Below are positions 22,801-37,800 of a stretch of DNA of 64,000 nt, piece after piece. The notes under the pieces are model-generated. The model made no database searches, had not been told where the DNA came from, and saw only the letters and a list, made by a program, of their open reading frames with translations. This DNA is from Phoronis australis (Eukaryota; Phoronida; Phoronidae): contig NMRA01000214.1 in NCBI GenBank assembly GCA_002633005.1, positions 508,405-572,404 on the forward strand, given 5' to 3'. Each line of letters opens with the position of its first letter. Position 1 is the first letter of the stretch. Made by a program: the position numbers and the translations under genes.

Positions 22801-25800
22801 AAACTGTCGAAACTGTCATAACTTAGCAAGTCAAAAAAAGTAAAATAATGAAGTGCAATAACATCGCATTGAATTCTGACTAAATTTTCATAAATTTTAC
22901 AATTTATTGCAACAACAAACTGCCAAATAATTCAGACAAGACGTTCGTCAAAGTTTGACAGAGTTCTGTCGAAGTCTGTCTAGTTTAATGTGAAAACTAA
23001 TGCACTGTAATAAGAAAAATTCTCCATACTACTCTATAACATTTTGAGATCATAAAAGCAAAAGCATCTTTGACCTCTGACCCGAACTGAAAATTCCGGT
23101 CAAGTTGAAACGGAAAGCAATTTCTTTCTTTCAGGGACATTTGAGAGGTTGCACATTTTTGAGCGAATAGTTTGGATATCCCACTGCATAACAGTGGCAA
23201 TTCAATGGCATCAGGCAGTTGCAAGGAATTTAAATACAAAACCTAAGAAATATCCCAGGGCATTAAGTTGTTACACGGTTGAAGAATGCTTGCAGTTCCT
23301 ATACTTGTTGACGTGTAGTAAATGTCTTCCAAAGCCACCTAAGATGTCGGCATGACATTCTTGTAAGATTTTGATCATCAAGGATTTTCAAAACACTGCT
23401 ACAAAGTTTTATCGGGCCTAAATTGTCGCACTTAAAAATTTATTAAACAACACTGATCCTTGACAACGAAGGTAGCGCATTCCCTTAAACTGTAATTTTT
23501 GTATTACTGGTCGTAGATACATCTGTCACCCTTTCTTGTCTCTTGTCAATATTTGCCAAGTCAAAGAACAGTGACTGGCAACCAAATATCCTAGTATTTG
23601 AAGGTGATGGACTTAAGCTAACTTAATAGCTTTCCCAATTCCCATGTTGTTACTACAGAATTAAAGGACAATTTTTACTGACAAATTAAAAAGTACCATT
23701 TTCACCCGGTAAATCACTGGACAACAAAGTTTATTTCAACTTACCAATGGTTGCAATAAAGCCATCTCCTTTCACTCTATAACTCAAGTCCACAAAGTCC
23801 CGGCCAGAAATGATGCCTTTGTGTGCACTATGAGTGCAGGTGCGGACTACAGATAGGTTCTGAAATTAACAGTGGACACGACATAAAATCGCAGATGGTT
23901 ACTTGTATATTATCTTTATATCTTGACGGGTGAGGGGGGTGTTCAAAAAATTATGAGTCGGAATCTAAAAAAGCTCTCATGCAGAAGTCAACTCTCCATG
24001 ACAGAAGTTTGCCAGTGTTCCAGAAGCATCGGCCTTTTGTAGGTGTTAATGCCATAGGCATGACCCTTTTGTAGAGATTCTGAATTTCTAACTCTAGAAA
24101 CCTCAAACATAACACTGGTTTTCAAAAACGAGTTCATCTTTTACAAACAAAGTTTTAAAAAATAAAAATCATCAGAGACACTTCTGTAGATTGGCAGATG
24201 AAAAAAGAACCTTTTGTTGAGTTCTCATGCCCAGAACTCCTCAGGTGAGATGTGTCTGCACTGTCATTTAAACTACAGCAAAATTGCACCTGGGAAGGGT
24301 TGTAATGACTAAAGAAATTAGAAATTCCATGTGGGCTTTATCACAAAAATTAACTACAAATAACATCAAATTAAAAATAAGATGTGTATGAAATAAACGC
24401 ACCAAATTCAGAAAAAAAAATAATGCAAAAATAAACAGTTTTCGTATTCAAAGGCTTTAAGTTGTGAATTCAGACACAGTCTTTGAAAAAAATGTAGAAA
24501 GATCTTTAAGGACCCGACGGAATTTGAGCATGAAGCATAATTGACACTTTCTTGGCTTTTATGAGAAAAAATGACAAAACAGAGCTTGTCCTAGACACTG
24601 TGTCCTCAATAAACAAGATTGTAAAATAAGTAATATCCATAAAACAAGATTTATAGATCTTCCTGCGCGGATTTTAAGACTATGATAAAACAAAAATATT
24701 TGAGTTTATCATATTTTAGCAACATAAAAAGTAAAAGGGCACAAGGCGTTCATGGTCCCTCTGGACCCTCCTCTGGGCCAGCACCAATTGAATATCTTGG
24801 ATGGAGATTCCATCTCAAGTTTAATGTCTATTTTACAATCTGGTAAGTGCTGCGGCCTGTTGGAGGAATTTGCTTGACATGGGCTGCCATCTATTGTGCA
24901 AAGCCTGGTCTTAGCTACCTTGCACATCATGCAAGAACACAGGAAATGTAGCAGTATGGTTAAAACTTCAGACAAAGTTGATAGCTTACATTGCCACTGT
25001 TTCATTTTTCAACGTTTTAACAGGCTGCAGCTACTAGTGTTACCTTATATTGCAAGGTGATGGGTGTATCACGGCCATACACAATTTCATCACTCTAACA
25101 TTTTCATTGAAGGAACTGTTTTTCATTTCACACGTGTTAAATTTCACAACATAATTATACTTTTCTGTCATCCTTTGTTCAAAAAACAAAGTTTTTTTAT
25201 ACTGTAATCAGAAATTCTTTAATAAATGCAGAAAAAAATTAAAAATCCAACAAATCGGGCAACTCCATCGAATCATTGATCTCAATCAACAGTTAAGAGT
25301 GGATGGGTACTTACATCGCTAATTGTCTCCACATTTATAAGTGATTTGACAGCTTTGTCCCACTGACTTCTAGGCCCCGCAGGTACTGGGTCAGCGTATT
25401 CAAACACCTTCTCTGGGGCACCATCGACCATCCCCTCCGCTTTGTACCTGACCAAAATCAATCAGTCAACGAATCACTCAACCAACCAATCAAGCAACCA
25501 ATAAAAACAATCCTTGTGAGGAAATTTCAGTGGTATCTGATTTTAGTATGCACAAAAAGAATTGCCAAAAATGTCATTTTTTTCTAATTTTCGAAGGCTT
25601 GATTACTCAATTGCGGCAAAAGGTGGAGATTTTACCGAAATGGCAACATTTTGATGAACCTTATTTTTGTTGAGAAATTTGAAAACGTTCACTCACCTAA
25701 CAAATGATACATGAACAGTTATCTTGATGTGAGATGTGATGAAAGACCGCTCACATACTAACAGACTTTCGATGTAGAACCCAAGCAAATGTCTTTTGGA

Positions 25801-28800
25801 AGCAACGACAATGGCATGAATTATAAGTTGCATTTTCAAATTACACCCCACTCACCCTGATTACCTGAAGACAGTGCATTTTCAAATTACACCCCACTCA
25901 CCCTGATCACCTGAAGACAGTGCATTTAACCTTACTCTTTGTGTGTCCAATGCAATAAGCCTAACCTGGTGGAAATAATTACTGGCCCTCTACTTTATAC
26001 CAAAGGGGCAGTTGAAATCCCCTTATCAATAGGGTAAGTTGTTGCCAGAATTCCTTTGATGTCCTAAGAGACCGCAGGGTAAAGCACCTCAGCTAGCCTA
26101 GTCTTGGTATAGAAAGGTTTGTAAACACTATTCCAGCATGGCAATTTTAATGTACTCTGGGGTGCAACTCATCAGGAGTCACGGGGCCAGACATCCCACC
26201 AATAATTGTTGACTGCAGGCAAAACATTTGTGAAAATGGAAGGAAAACAGCAAAAGAATGTCCATGGACATCACAATGGATACACCCCATGAATATAGAG
26301 GGCACCACATGTGGTAAATCACAGCCACACTTACTTGTAAGTTGTAAGCAAACACTAGTGTGAATTATCATAAAACATTCGGCCAGGTTATCTGATCTCC
26401 ACATGTAACCACACACGGTATTTTCAGGCAAACAATGAATGGCACAATTTTGTAATATTCATGAACATCAAAAGCAATGCCAAGCACGGTCATTTCTGAC
26501 TTTGATAACTTCTTAGTCTTCTATGTCAAACTCTTTTTTAGTAAACTTGCAAAATGTCATTAGTTACAAAGACCTGTAGAAAACAATTTTTTGCAACATT
26601 TACCTCATCATTCATTCTGCAAATGAAGTTTGGGAAAAAAACAGAATCTAGAAAGTCACGAAGACATGGCACTAATTGACAACGTGTAAGTTACGCCCCG
26701 TCTTGTAATTACACTAGGTTGTAAGATTTAATCCAAGACCTAAATGATGAACAGAAATTAACTTGCCCTTAGAAGTTAAAATGTCGCAACGCAACGTTGT
26801 TCACAGATACGACCGCATTCGCTTCACAGTTCATGTTGTAGTGCACGTGACTTGCAATTGTATTTAGCCACAGCAATCCAAAAACTGCAGCTTTTAGGCA
26901 ATATTAGATTTTACTTCATGTTGACAGTACTCACATGTGTCCGTCAAAATCGTTTGAAGGTCTTGACCAAACCGTGACATCTTTCTGAAAATGGAATAAT
27001 TGTATTCAGAGAATGATTAAAGAGACAAGCAGCTAAATTTTTATGGGATATGCCCCTGAAATGGATAATATGGTATGAATTTTGAACTTAAATGGTCAAA
27101 AGTTGTGGCTTATTTATTTACTGAACTCAGTGAACAATCAGAGTGGATTGGTATTCTGATATTGTATAAAAAGTCTCGACATTATGTAATTTTAGTAGAC
27201 CAAACACGGAATATCAATTTAAAAGAAGACCCTCCAGCGCAGTAATTCAGTTGGTGAAAATAATACCCAAGATATCCCATAAAGTGCCCATGGGCATTTT
27301 TTGCATAACAAAAAGCGACTGGTGATGTTAAGAAAAGTTTGATATTATTTAACACTCTTAACATTTGCAGTTAAAAGGATACCAGACCCAGTTTTGGCCC
27401 ATGAACAGCTACTAAAAACGACGTTCCCATCCATTTCTCTGAAACAAAATAGTGTTCTGTAACCCTCGACTACCCTCAAAAGAGTGGAGCAAAATTTGTA
27501 AACTCTTTACAGAGTCTCTCAACAGGCAAGGGTGACCTACGCTTTAGGGGAGTTACACAACAACAGTAGGGCAGACCATCCACCAAGAACCATAATGTCC
27601 AATTTGTGACTCAGACAGTATGAATTTTACTTGATTTCTGCTTTAATCACCCATGTGGGACACCAGTGATGCATTAGCAGGTGGCAGAACCCAGGCCTTC
27701 ATTGAAATGACCAAAACCAGATTTAGTATCCCTAAAGCATAAACAGTAAAAGCTGTAATTTTAAAACAACCCCAAGACGTTCTTTCATTTTTGTCTAGTT
27801 CAGGTACCAAGGGTCTGGTAACCCTCGTCATGAGATTCTGAAATAAAAGTTACAGCTACCGGGTATGCGGTTTGCTTCATTTGGCTAGACAGATATCGTG
27901 AATTTTCTTCAGCTTGCGACCTCAGCAAGGCAAAAAGCCAATTGATTTTGTATTTCAAAGTGTTCCAAATACATTTCTTCATCAAGGACCGATACTAATA
28001 AGCAGAATATGTAAGCATGGATATAACCAAAGGCAACTTGCTGTTTTGATGGCAAAGCAAAGCAATGGATTTTTGTCTTTGCGGTGTTAATTTGCATTGA
28101 TTAACAATTTTCTATCTCATAAAACATATGTGTTCTGTCACGATCTTCTACACTCCAGGGACTGAAACCTGACATTAGTTAATTAGCAAATATAGAGTAA
28201 CAGTGTATTGAAAGACAACATGTTCAATCAGATGGTATGAAAACTGGCTGCTCAGGAAACTGAAACACACCCCCCCCCCACCCCCCAGCTCCAAACACAT
28301 TGTTCAGGAGGGGGGTGTGTCCCGATGATCCTATACCCTGGGCCTAACACATATTGCGGTGCCAAGTAAAACCGGGCTACAGAAACTCTGGAGAATAATT
28401 TGCTGTTGCTTTTGCGAGAATGGCATGAGGGAATACTGTCAAGAATGAGGATACAAAAGTTTCACAGAGCTAAGTATAGATACCAACCGCAGTTAGCTTT
28501 TGAAGTCAAAATGTTTCAACTACCTCAGAGGCCCAATAATTAGACAGTTAAACAAGATTCATTAGCTGATGGTTAAAACATTACAGGTAATTTGATTGCC
28601 AATGCGATGCCGACTAACAGCTGGTGACGGTTGTCGGTATATTTTTATTGTTAAAGTGCACCACAAAAATTAACTTATGATTCAGACCACTTATCTTTAT
28701 GAAATCTGAGTCTCAAATTGTTCCTTATTCTTAATAGATGCAATTTCTGGGTCTGGAAAGACCTGACAAGCAGACTTTTAACGGCACGCCATTTCAATTT

Positions 28801-31800
28801 GCGAGCATGGTCTCAAGGAACACTGAGGGGACAGTGTGGCTCAGTGGTGGTTTGACCTCCGCACTCACGTTTGAGAGACCCCGGGTTCGAATCTTGGCTT
28901 TACTGGCTGACAATTGAGCATTGCACAAAGGTGTCTCCTACTCCTCTGAGCTCGGTCTCAGTAGTGAATGTGTGCATGGGAGTGAATGTGTGCATGGGAT
29001 TGAATGAGAACCTGGATATAATGTGAGAGCGAGTTCTGGGGGCGTGCTCATATCTTTTTTTTAAAGGAACAAAGACCTGCCCATTATATCTTTTTTAAAG
29101 GAACAAAGACCTGCCCATTCTTAGCAAGACCACAAATCACTTCTCAACTGAGTAAGGATTTTACAGTGGTAAGTGGTCAGAATAAAAAGCTAATTTCTTC
29201 AACGGAACATAGAAACATGAATTTATAGCCAATATAATATTCATCTATGTTGCCTAGGGATGGTGCATGACTGGTGTTGCGGCTAAACCATGATATCCTT
29301 GCCTGTGACTACTGAGGCTGTGGACTAGATACTCTCTGTGAGCTCAATTTGCAGAATGGAAAATCAGGCTTTTTACATTGCAGACAATAAGGAATATGGG
29401 CTTGCCAAATTTACCTGGTGAGAAGTTATAAGTTCCAGCACAGCCACATTCCAATCAATTTTATAGGTATTGCTATTTCAAAGCTGTGGTCTCACTCAAA
29501 GATTCTTCAAAAACATAATTCGATCAGATGCCAAACCGTGGTATTTGTAAAAGATACTCTCAAACCCCAAGAAGCAACTAATTTTCACAAGAGTTGTAGA
29601 TCTTCCACCATGGTTGCGTGGTTGCATAATAGGACACAGTGTACATTGAAACCATTGAAGAACAGTGACCACATGATTACTGTGTTGCTTGTTCATGTAT
29701 TTATAGCTGTGCCATCCCTGTCTAGACTCTTCTACTCCAACTAGAGTAAACAGCTGGAGGAGTCCAGGCACTAATTAAACAACTCATGCATAAATTAGAT
29801 GCTAGGGTTTACACTGGGGACATATTTAAAAACTGTGGTGAATGTCGAAACTTAAAAACGGACATATTCATACAAAAGAGCAGGTGCAGCTATAAACCAG
29901 CCTTTTAGCTGTCACAAATTTTTTGATTAATAATGTTTGCCACAGTAATTGATCTTAAGTTTGTGTTTTTCAAATTAGGCATGATTTCTGGGCTAAGGTC
30001 TACAAGATGGTTTGTCACGGCGGTTCATTTCAGGTGTCGAGCACATCTCAAGAAATAACAAACTGCCAATTTTTTCCAGTTCCCACCTTGAAGGAAAAAG
30101 TTTAGATCAGTTTTGTATTTGTTGTCTGAATTAAAACCTACTGTAGAAGTTCTTTGATTAAGTGTGTGGGGGTTTAAGCTGGTTTTAATAACGGCAAAGG
30201 AAAGTGAGGTCTGTCAGGGCTAATATGCAATGATAATGTTACTGGAGATGATAATCATAAAAAGTCCAGTAGCCTAGAATTCACTTTAAACTTTTTACTT
30301 GGCAAAACATCAACACCTGTGTTTGCCATGAACTTTTTCACAGATAGTTGTTGTTAAGTTGATCGCATATAACACCGTGACGAACTACAAGTTCATCATG
30401 GTATTACCGTCGGTAATACCCTCCCGAGGACGGCCAGCTGAGGACGGCCGCTAGATGAGACCCTGATTACCTATCATAGATGATACGCCAACCATTATGA
30501 AATTCAGTGCTACTTCACAGAGGTAAAAGCAACCATAAAAAGCAAATATTTGTCATGAAATGTTTTGAAAGGAGAAGCAGACTCATCATCAACCATTCTC
30601 CTGTTTTTGAATTGAGCACAGTAAAGTTCATTGTGGTAACTAACGTGGTACTGGTAAATCTTCAACAGTGTCATCGTGGTCACAGTTGTCATGAAAATGT
30701 AAATAAAATGTTTGCACCGCTATGGAGGAAGGTTCTAGATTAAAACGTTATGTTTTGAATATACTTGCACTGATTACACTGCTGTTGAATTACAGCATGT
30801 GTCATACATAGATAACCAAGAACAGTGCAGACAACTCAAAAACGATAACAGACCATATGTCAACTGCGGTTACATGCTCCAGGGGGAGACAATTAAGGAC
30901 ACAAAGAGGTTGACAATGNTTCACAAGCGAAGGAAAGTGAGGTCTGTCAGGGCAAATATGCATGACAATGATAATGTTACTGGAGATGATAATGATAAAA
31001 ATTCCAGTAGCCTAGAATTCATTTTAAACTTTTTACTTGGCAAAACATCAACACCTGTGTTTGCTAAGAACTTTTTCACAGATAGTTGTTGTTGATCGCA
31101 CATAACACTGTGATGAACAACAAGTTCATCATGGTATTACCGATCATAGATGATACGGCAACAATTATGAAATTCAGTGCTACTTCACAGAGCTAAAAGC
31201 AACCATAAAAAGCAAATATTTGTCATGAAATGTTTTGAAAGGAGAAGCAGACTCATCATCAACCATTCTCCTGTTTTTGAATTGAGCACAGTAAAGTTCA
31301 TTGTGGTAACTAACGTGGTACTGGTAAATCTTCAACAGTGTCATCGTGGTCACAGTTGTCATGAAAATGTAAATAAAATGTTTGCACCGCTATGGAGGAA
31401 GGTTCTAGATTAAAACGTTATGTTTTGAATATACTTGCACTGATTACACTGCTGTTGAATTACAGCATGTGTCATACATAGATAACCAAGAACAGTGCAG
31501 ACAACTCAAAAACGATAACAGACCATATGTCAACTGCGGTTACATGCTCCAGGGGGAGACAATTAAGGACACAAAGAGGTTGACAATGGGCTTGGATAAC
31601 AACATACAGTGCTTGAACAAAGGAAGGAGTCTAACCTCCTGTCACAATCTATTCATGCTAATTATCCCTAGCATGCAGGGTGTGAAAACAATTCCATGGT
31701 GCACCACTAAATTCCAGGTAGGCAATCCTCTATTAACCACAGAGTCAGACCAGCAGACACTACTGTTGTTACATGGTAATTTTACCCCCACTTAGCACAC

Positions 31801-34800
31801 TATGACCAACAAGAGGGTAATTCTGTTTTCTTAAAATTTCCCCACAAAAGTAAATGTTGAGAACGATCACAAACGCGTTATGCAGACAGTGTAGATGCCA
31901 CAAAACAACATATGTATACATAGGTATTAAGCAAATCAAAATTAGAAAACGATTGTTTTGGCAAATATTTTCTGCGTAACAAATGGATAATTATCATACA
32001 ATGACTCCAGAACCATATCCTTAAAATCCAAATATGTCGTGCCAAAAATGTTCGATACATTGTGGCTCTAACTCCAGTGGCCGAGGACAAGTCCTGAGAT
32101 GAGAAATCCTGTCCCCGGGAGTCAGGAGATTGGTCTTTGGAGTATGGAGCATTTGGGGACACGGATCTGGGAATTAGTATTGTCACGACGTGTCCCAGTG
32201 CTGGTCTGGGACTGGGGTAAGAATATCATAGGTAAAATTAAGAGGCGCACCCAATGAATCGTTTCTACAACCTGACATTACTCAGTTGTTTCACACACAA
32301 TAACAACTAACAGTTTTTCCATCTTTAAATGGGTGACAACACTCATAAAATGATAAATGTTTTACAAGATGTAGTTAGATTACAACTGCACAGTAGATGA
32401 CGCACTCCGCCACTCAAATTTCACTGCATTCTTTGGGGGTATTAACATCACTCTGGTAAGGGATGGCACAAACAAGTCAAGTCCCTCCCATTGTGTTGTT
32501 CAGGCAGGTTCAACACAGTGATACAAAAAGGTTGGGACACGTTAGAAACAATGGTTGCAATTTGCCGTTTTTCTCTTCTCAGCATATACTATTTATCCGG
32601 TTTTGTAAGCAACAAGAAAGTTCAAATTTTGATGACGGATATAGTTTTTAGAGCTTGCAGTGTCTGAAATGGGCAGAGAAAGAATGTTGATGCAAACAGG
32701 CAGGTTATCAATGACACCTATCTCCGAACTGACTAATCCCCAAACAAAAGAATCCTGTCCTTTAACAGGCCAGGCTCTTGGTTAGTACCCTCCTAACTAG
32801 TAAAAAGACTTCACAGTTGCCTAACAAGGGAAGGATTGCTGTTATTATATCAATTAAGGATGACTAGGTCCATAAATTTGATTAAGTAACTGCTCAATAT
32901 TAGTCCAACTGCAGTGCTCATAGGATACTATAGCGTCTCAGTTCATTAGATACTTTGGTAACACTACGCTAAAAGTTCTTCAGTTTGGGACACAGGTGAA
33001 ATTTCATTTTGTCAAATTTCTCAACAAATATAATTTTCAGGAAATTTACTTTACTTTAAGCATGATTTTTTTTATTTTACATGCATTACCGAACAACATT
33101 TCGTGAAATTTGTCTTCATTTTTTGGGTTGTAATCACATAAATGAGAAACTGGTTGCATGCCTAGTATATGCAGGCCACTCAGTAAGTGAAAACAAATAG
33201 TGTCATTAAACGAGGGTTTGCCATTTACACATACAAGTTATGTTACACTATCGCAATTATGGAAACATGTCTTGGTTTACCTGCATTACACCCCACAATG
33301 CATTTCCCAACCAGCAGGTATTGGGATTGCAAGCCTCCAGCCACACTGACTGGACTTTTAGTGACTGGCTTCTTTTGTTTGGGGTAATTTAGGGAACAGT
33401 GATGTGTGTCAGTGAGACTGCTTCATGTTGGTGGCAACATTCTTTTTCATACATTTTAGAAACTGCGCACTATAAAAACTAAATTCGTCATTGAAAATTG
33501 AACTCTTTCATTGTTTGAACGGCAAAATTTGGTTAACTACAACAGAAGAAAAGAGACATAAAGCACATTGCAACTACTGTCAGTTAGTTTGTTGAGACCT
33601 CCCAACCTCTTGTGTAAACTGTCTTAGCAACATAAGGAAGCAACTTGACTTCTGTGCACCACACCTTATCAGAGGGATTTTAATACCCCCAAAGAATGCA
33701 GAGACATTTGAAGGGAAGAGGGTGGCACGCCCATTGTACCAGAGGAACAAGTAATGTGACTTAACAGTGTCTTTCTGGAGCACAATATCTGTAGCACACA
33801 ACATTCTTATTCATTGCCTACAGACATTTTCATAAAAATCACAAAAATTGTGACATTGATATGAGCTTGAGTCATGTGGGTAACAATACAATGTATGATA
33901 GATATTTGTTGATTCTTTGAAAGCAGAATAACACGAGAAAACTTAGCAAATTTTAGTTCAGATGGAACTTTTTAGTTTCCTCCAACTCCATAGAGTGAGC
34001 TTGTCTGCTGGCGCCATTTTTTTCAGTGTTGAATTGCTTCAGTTGCATCTTGGTTACGTCTCATTGAGAAATTGGCATGCAGGATTCCCATCATGTCATG
34101 GATTGTGTAGTACAGTGGGGGGTAATTGGAATGCAGGTGATAGTAACTCTCCACTAAAGAACTTGCAAACAAAGAGATTTCTGAAAGAGCCCCTGAATAG
34201 AGCACCAATAGGAGCTGTTTTGGAAATAAGGTTTGAAAAAGCCACAACTGAGACTCTTTCGGGATTGTTTCTTATGTCCGGTGCCTGTGTACCATGGTGG
34301 AATTGATGTCAACATTTTAGTAATTTTTTATATATTAAATGATTGTGAACATATTTAGCTCCTGAACAAGAGCAGACTCCTGGCACAGTATCCAAAAACT
34401 GACGAAATTTCGAAGCAAAGGTGTTCCACTAATTTTCACATGATCAAGTGTTACATATATTGTGTTCGATTTTACTTTGGGTTCTCCCCATTGCTTCAAC
34501 GAAACCAGACGAATTTTGACAAAAATCACTCATCTTTTGTGAAACTATTGTAACACACCCAAAAATGAGAAAATAAAGACATGTAGTTTAATGGGGTCAC
34601 TTTCTGAACAGAAATACCAGGATATGACATATTTTTCCAAAAGTCAAACCAGGAGCAAATTCCATGACAACCCAATGACAGAGCCACAGTTGGCTTATAA
34701 AGATTGCGATGACAAACATGGGTAAACCTCATCACAATGAAGACACTTTCTATAAAGTGGCTACATTGCCTGCATTCCAAAGACCATATAGAGAACTATT

Positions 34801-37800
34801 GATTTAAACCAGTCTCAATTTGTTCCTTAATCAGAACAAAAGTGAGTTTTAAGTTTCCTAAATAACTGACAGTTTGTTATACCTTGAGACCATGCTCAGC
34901 ACAAAAATGACACGTCTTGACAAGCCAACTTGTAGAGCAAGGCACTGTCAGTTGGGTGTCTTCTGAAGCCATGAAATCACCTCAAATTTGATTAAGGAAT
35001 AACTTGAGATCAATGTTGTAACAATTAGTTGCCTACTAGATCAAATTTTGTTCTTTTGTGATAGAAGGCGAATTTACTATAACCCCTTTAACAACTGAAT
35101 GGATGCCTGCTAGTTGTTGGAATATACAGATATTCAGAATTCCATGCGCATCATCACACAAAATCTATCCACATATACAACACACACAACGAAACATATA
35201 CGGACACATGCAGGAGCCACAATTCAGTGAAATTTTCAGTGGTCATTTTGAAAACTAATGATCAACAGCACTACGGTGTGCAGTACAAAACTAAGAGTGT
35301 AACAATTACAAATGAATTTAAAATTCTGTGTCATCCAGCTTAAACAAAAGAGAACAAAAAGAGACAACCAAAGAAAGTCACCATGCTGAATGCATCGGCA
35401 GGGTTCACAACATCAGTCAGTTACTCACCAAGTGCTCTATATCCTGGACAGGAAGGAAAATATTGGAATCAGCATTACAGTAATTATACATAATAGCAGA
35501 TGAGAAGAAATCAACACTAGGATCCATTATGCATAATGCATAAAACTTTTGATTCTTGTTTTCAAGGTATCAAACGACAGGACCCTCCCTCACCTACGGG
35601 AAAAGTACCATTGCCTTCTGCAAGAGGAATTTCTTTAGATTAGAGGAAAATCAGCGTTCCCAAATTCGAGGGAGTGTGCGAGTTAAAAGTGATTTTAAAC
35701 CTCGGGATTTTTTATCATAGGACAGCAATTTTTGTGGCTGAAGAAGGAAATTTCATGAGATTTACAAGGGAAATGAAGCTAATGTTCAGCTCCAGAATTG
35801 AGAAATCGAGGACCTCGTATGTCACAGAGTATATAAATGATGACAAATAGTTGTCAAGTCTCTAAATAAAGAACAACCATTTGTTATAATGCATACTCGC
35901 ATGGAATTCCAACAGAATTTTCACTTCACTATTTGCCAAAGAAAGTTACAACAATACTTGCAAAAAGGACAAATTCGTAATTAAAGTCACAGAATACTTT
36001 TACTTACATGTATTGTCATAGGAAATATCTTAACGTGACAATACAATCGAGATCAGCCTCAATATGGAATCAAACCTCCATCTCTTGCATCGCTGCCAAA
36101 CACTCAGCTACGTTGCAGTGTTTTTTATAAGCCTATTTAAATATCTTGTCGTTAGTAAGTGTCTAGCAGACAACAGGGAGAATTGGTAACTCGTAATAAA
36201 AATCACAAAAACATAACATAGTTTATTGTTTTATAGCTCTGGTCAAAGCCAGTAACTTCACATAGTAATACCGTATTCAACAATAATGCCAAAATTACAT
36301 GTCCAGCTGTAAAAATGATCCCTTTAACAATCATTCACACAGCATGTACCAAAAAGTAAGCACTGTGATAGCTGATGGCTCAGATGAAAATAGGATTGAG
36401 TTTAACTTCAAACTATTGAAAAGTACACCCATCCTTTTCGTAGGTTGCTGCATAAAATTTTGAGAGCATCACGGACAACAAACAGCACTCGAGACAAAAC
36501 ATTATGACAGTCATTATTCATTTAAACGTGAGTTTTTCCTCACCAAAATGATTTATAGCAGCACTCTGAAGTATTAGTCACATGATAAAAACCTATAATA
36601 ACGATGGTGCAGATCTCCCAGAACACTTAGGAGGTAAGTTGTGCTAAAAAAATCTCTAAAAGGTCAATTAGTCACGTTACGTACAAGTTCATAATTCATT
36701 TCCGTTCACATACCACAAATCATACTTATGGACGTGTCTGGCTATTGATTTTTGCAGTTTCTCATCAACTTTGGATTGTAAGTCAAACATGCAGGAGAAA
36801 GCCTCGTTAATTAAGACAGAAAAAACTACCGCGATTACGAAAGGGTCTGGATAGAGATAATGCATGTTGGTGATCGCAACATGTCATGAGATACGTTGTT
36901 TAGTTTATGACTAATTGTTGACTTTTGATTAGGTAGTGTTAGAAAGTGATGACTTCTATAGTGTAGGGGTTGGGCTGGCTACCCATTGATGTGTTAACAG
37001 TTTGCCCAAGTTCCTCAGGGTTTTTACCAATTGCTCTTCAATTTAGTAGTGCTACAAAATGAAATGACATATCCCATTTAAATGGTATCTATATTCAGTT
37101 CTATATGGGATTGGGATAAATCTTTACAGAAAATGACTTACGACTTCTGTGTGCTTATCATGGAGTTGTTTTATTAAGTTCATACACCTCAATTGGTAAT
37201 CTCATCATAATTCACATTTTAAAATCTTAATACTTAATTTGTGAAGGGAAACACTAATTATAACAATTTTCTATGAACTGCTACCACGCTGATTTAGAAA
37301 GCACTAAATACAATTATTAGATCTAATGGAGGGTACCTTCTTTCTTGAATTTGGAAAGTGTTTGTGTGAAATGAAAATTTAATTATCAGAAAATAAAAAG
37401 ATGAAATATGTTAAAACACACTTTTGAAATGTCAATGTTACAGAATGTCATGAGACTCCCTTGGTAAAATATTTTCCACTGCACCTTGTGTTAAATGTTG
37501 CAGCAACTGTTCCATTACTAGCCACCATAGCTTTGTTTCCTACGGCAAGTTTCTTGCAAGAAAAGCGAGACTTCACACGACATCGTCATTTCTTAATTGC
37601 AGCCGGTTTGGTACACATTGTATCAGATGCGCGCAGGCCATTTAGGTGGGCCAGTGATGCTATATTAATGTATAGCTAAAACCGAACTGAGGATATAAAG
37701 ACCTGGCTGTCTCCTCAAGAGAGACTTTGTCATGCACCACAACCAAAGCACTTGATCACTCTAGCATTACTCTCAGTGTCTTGCATCTACAGAACGTAAT

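Noticed and set aside
28831-28905. A tRNA gene
   Set aside because: A and B boxes are present, but no acceptor stem closes, the body continues into a longer element, and target duplications flank it. It is a SINE head.
30507-31413. Two paralogous 78-residue genes
   Set aside because: They are the two copies of one duplicated block around an N, lack splice context and resemble no protein I know.
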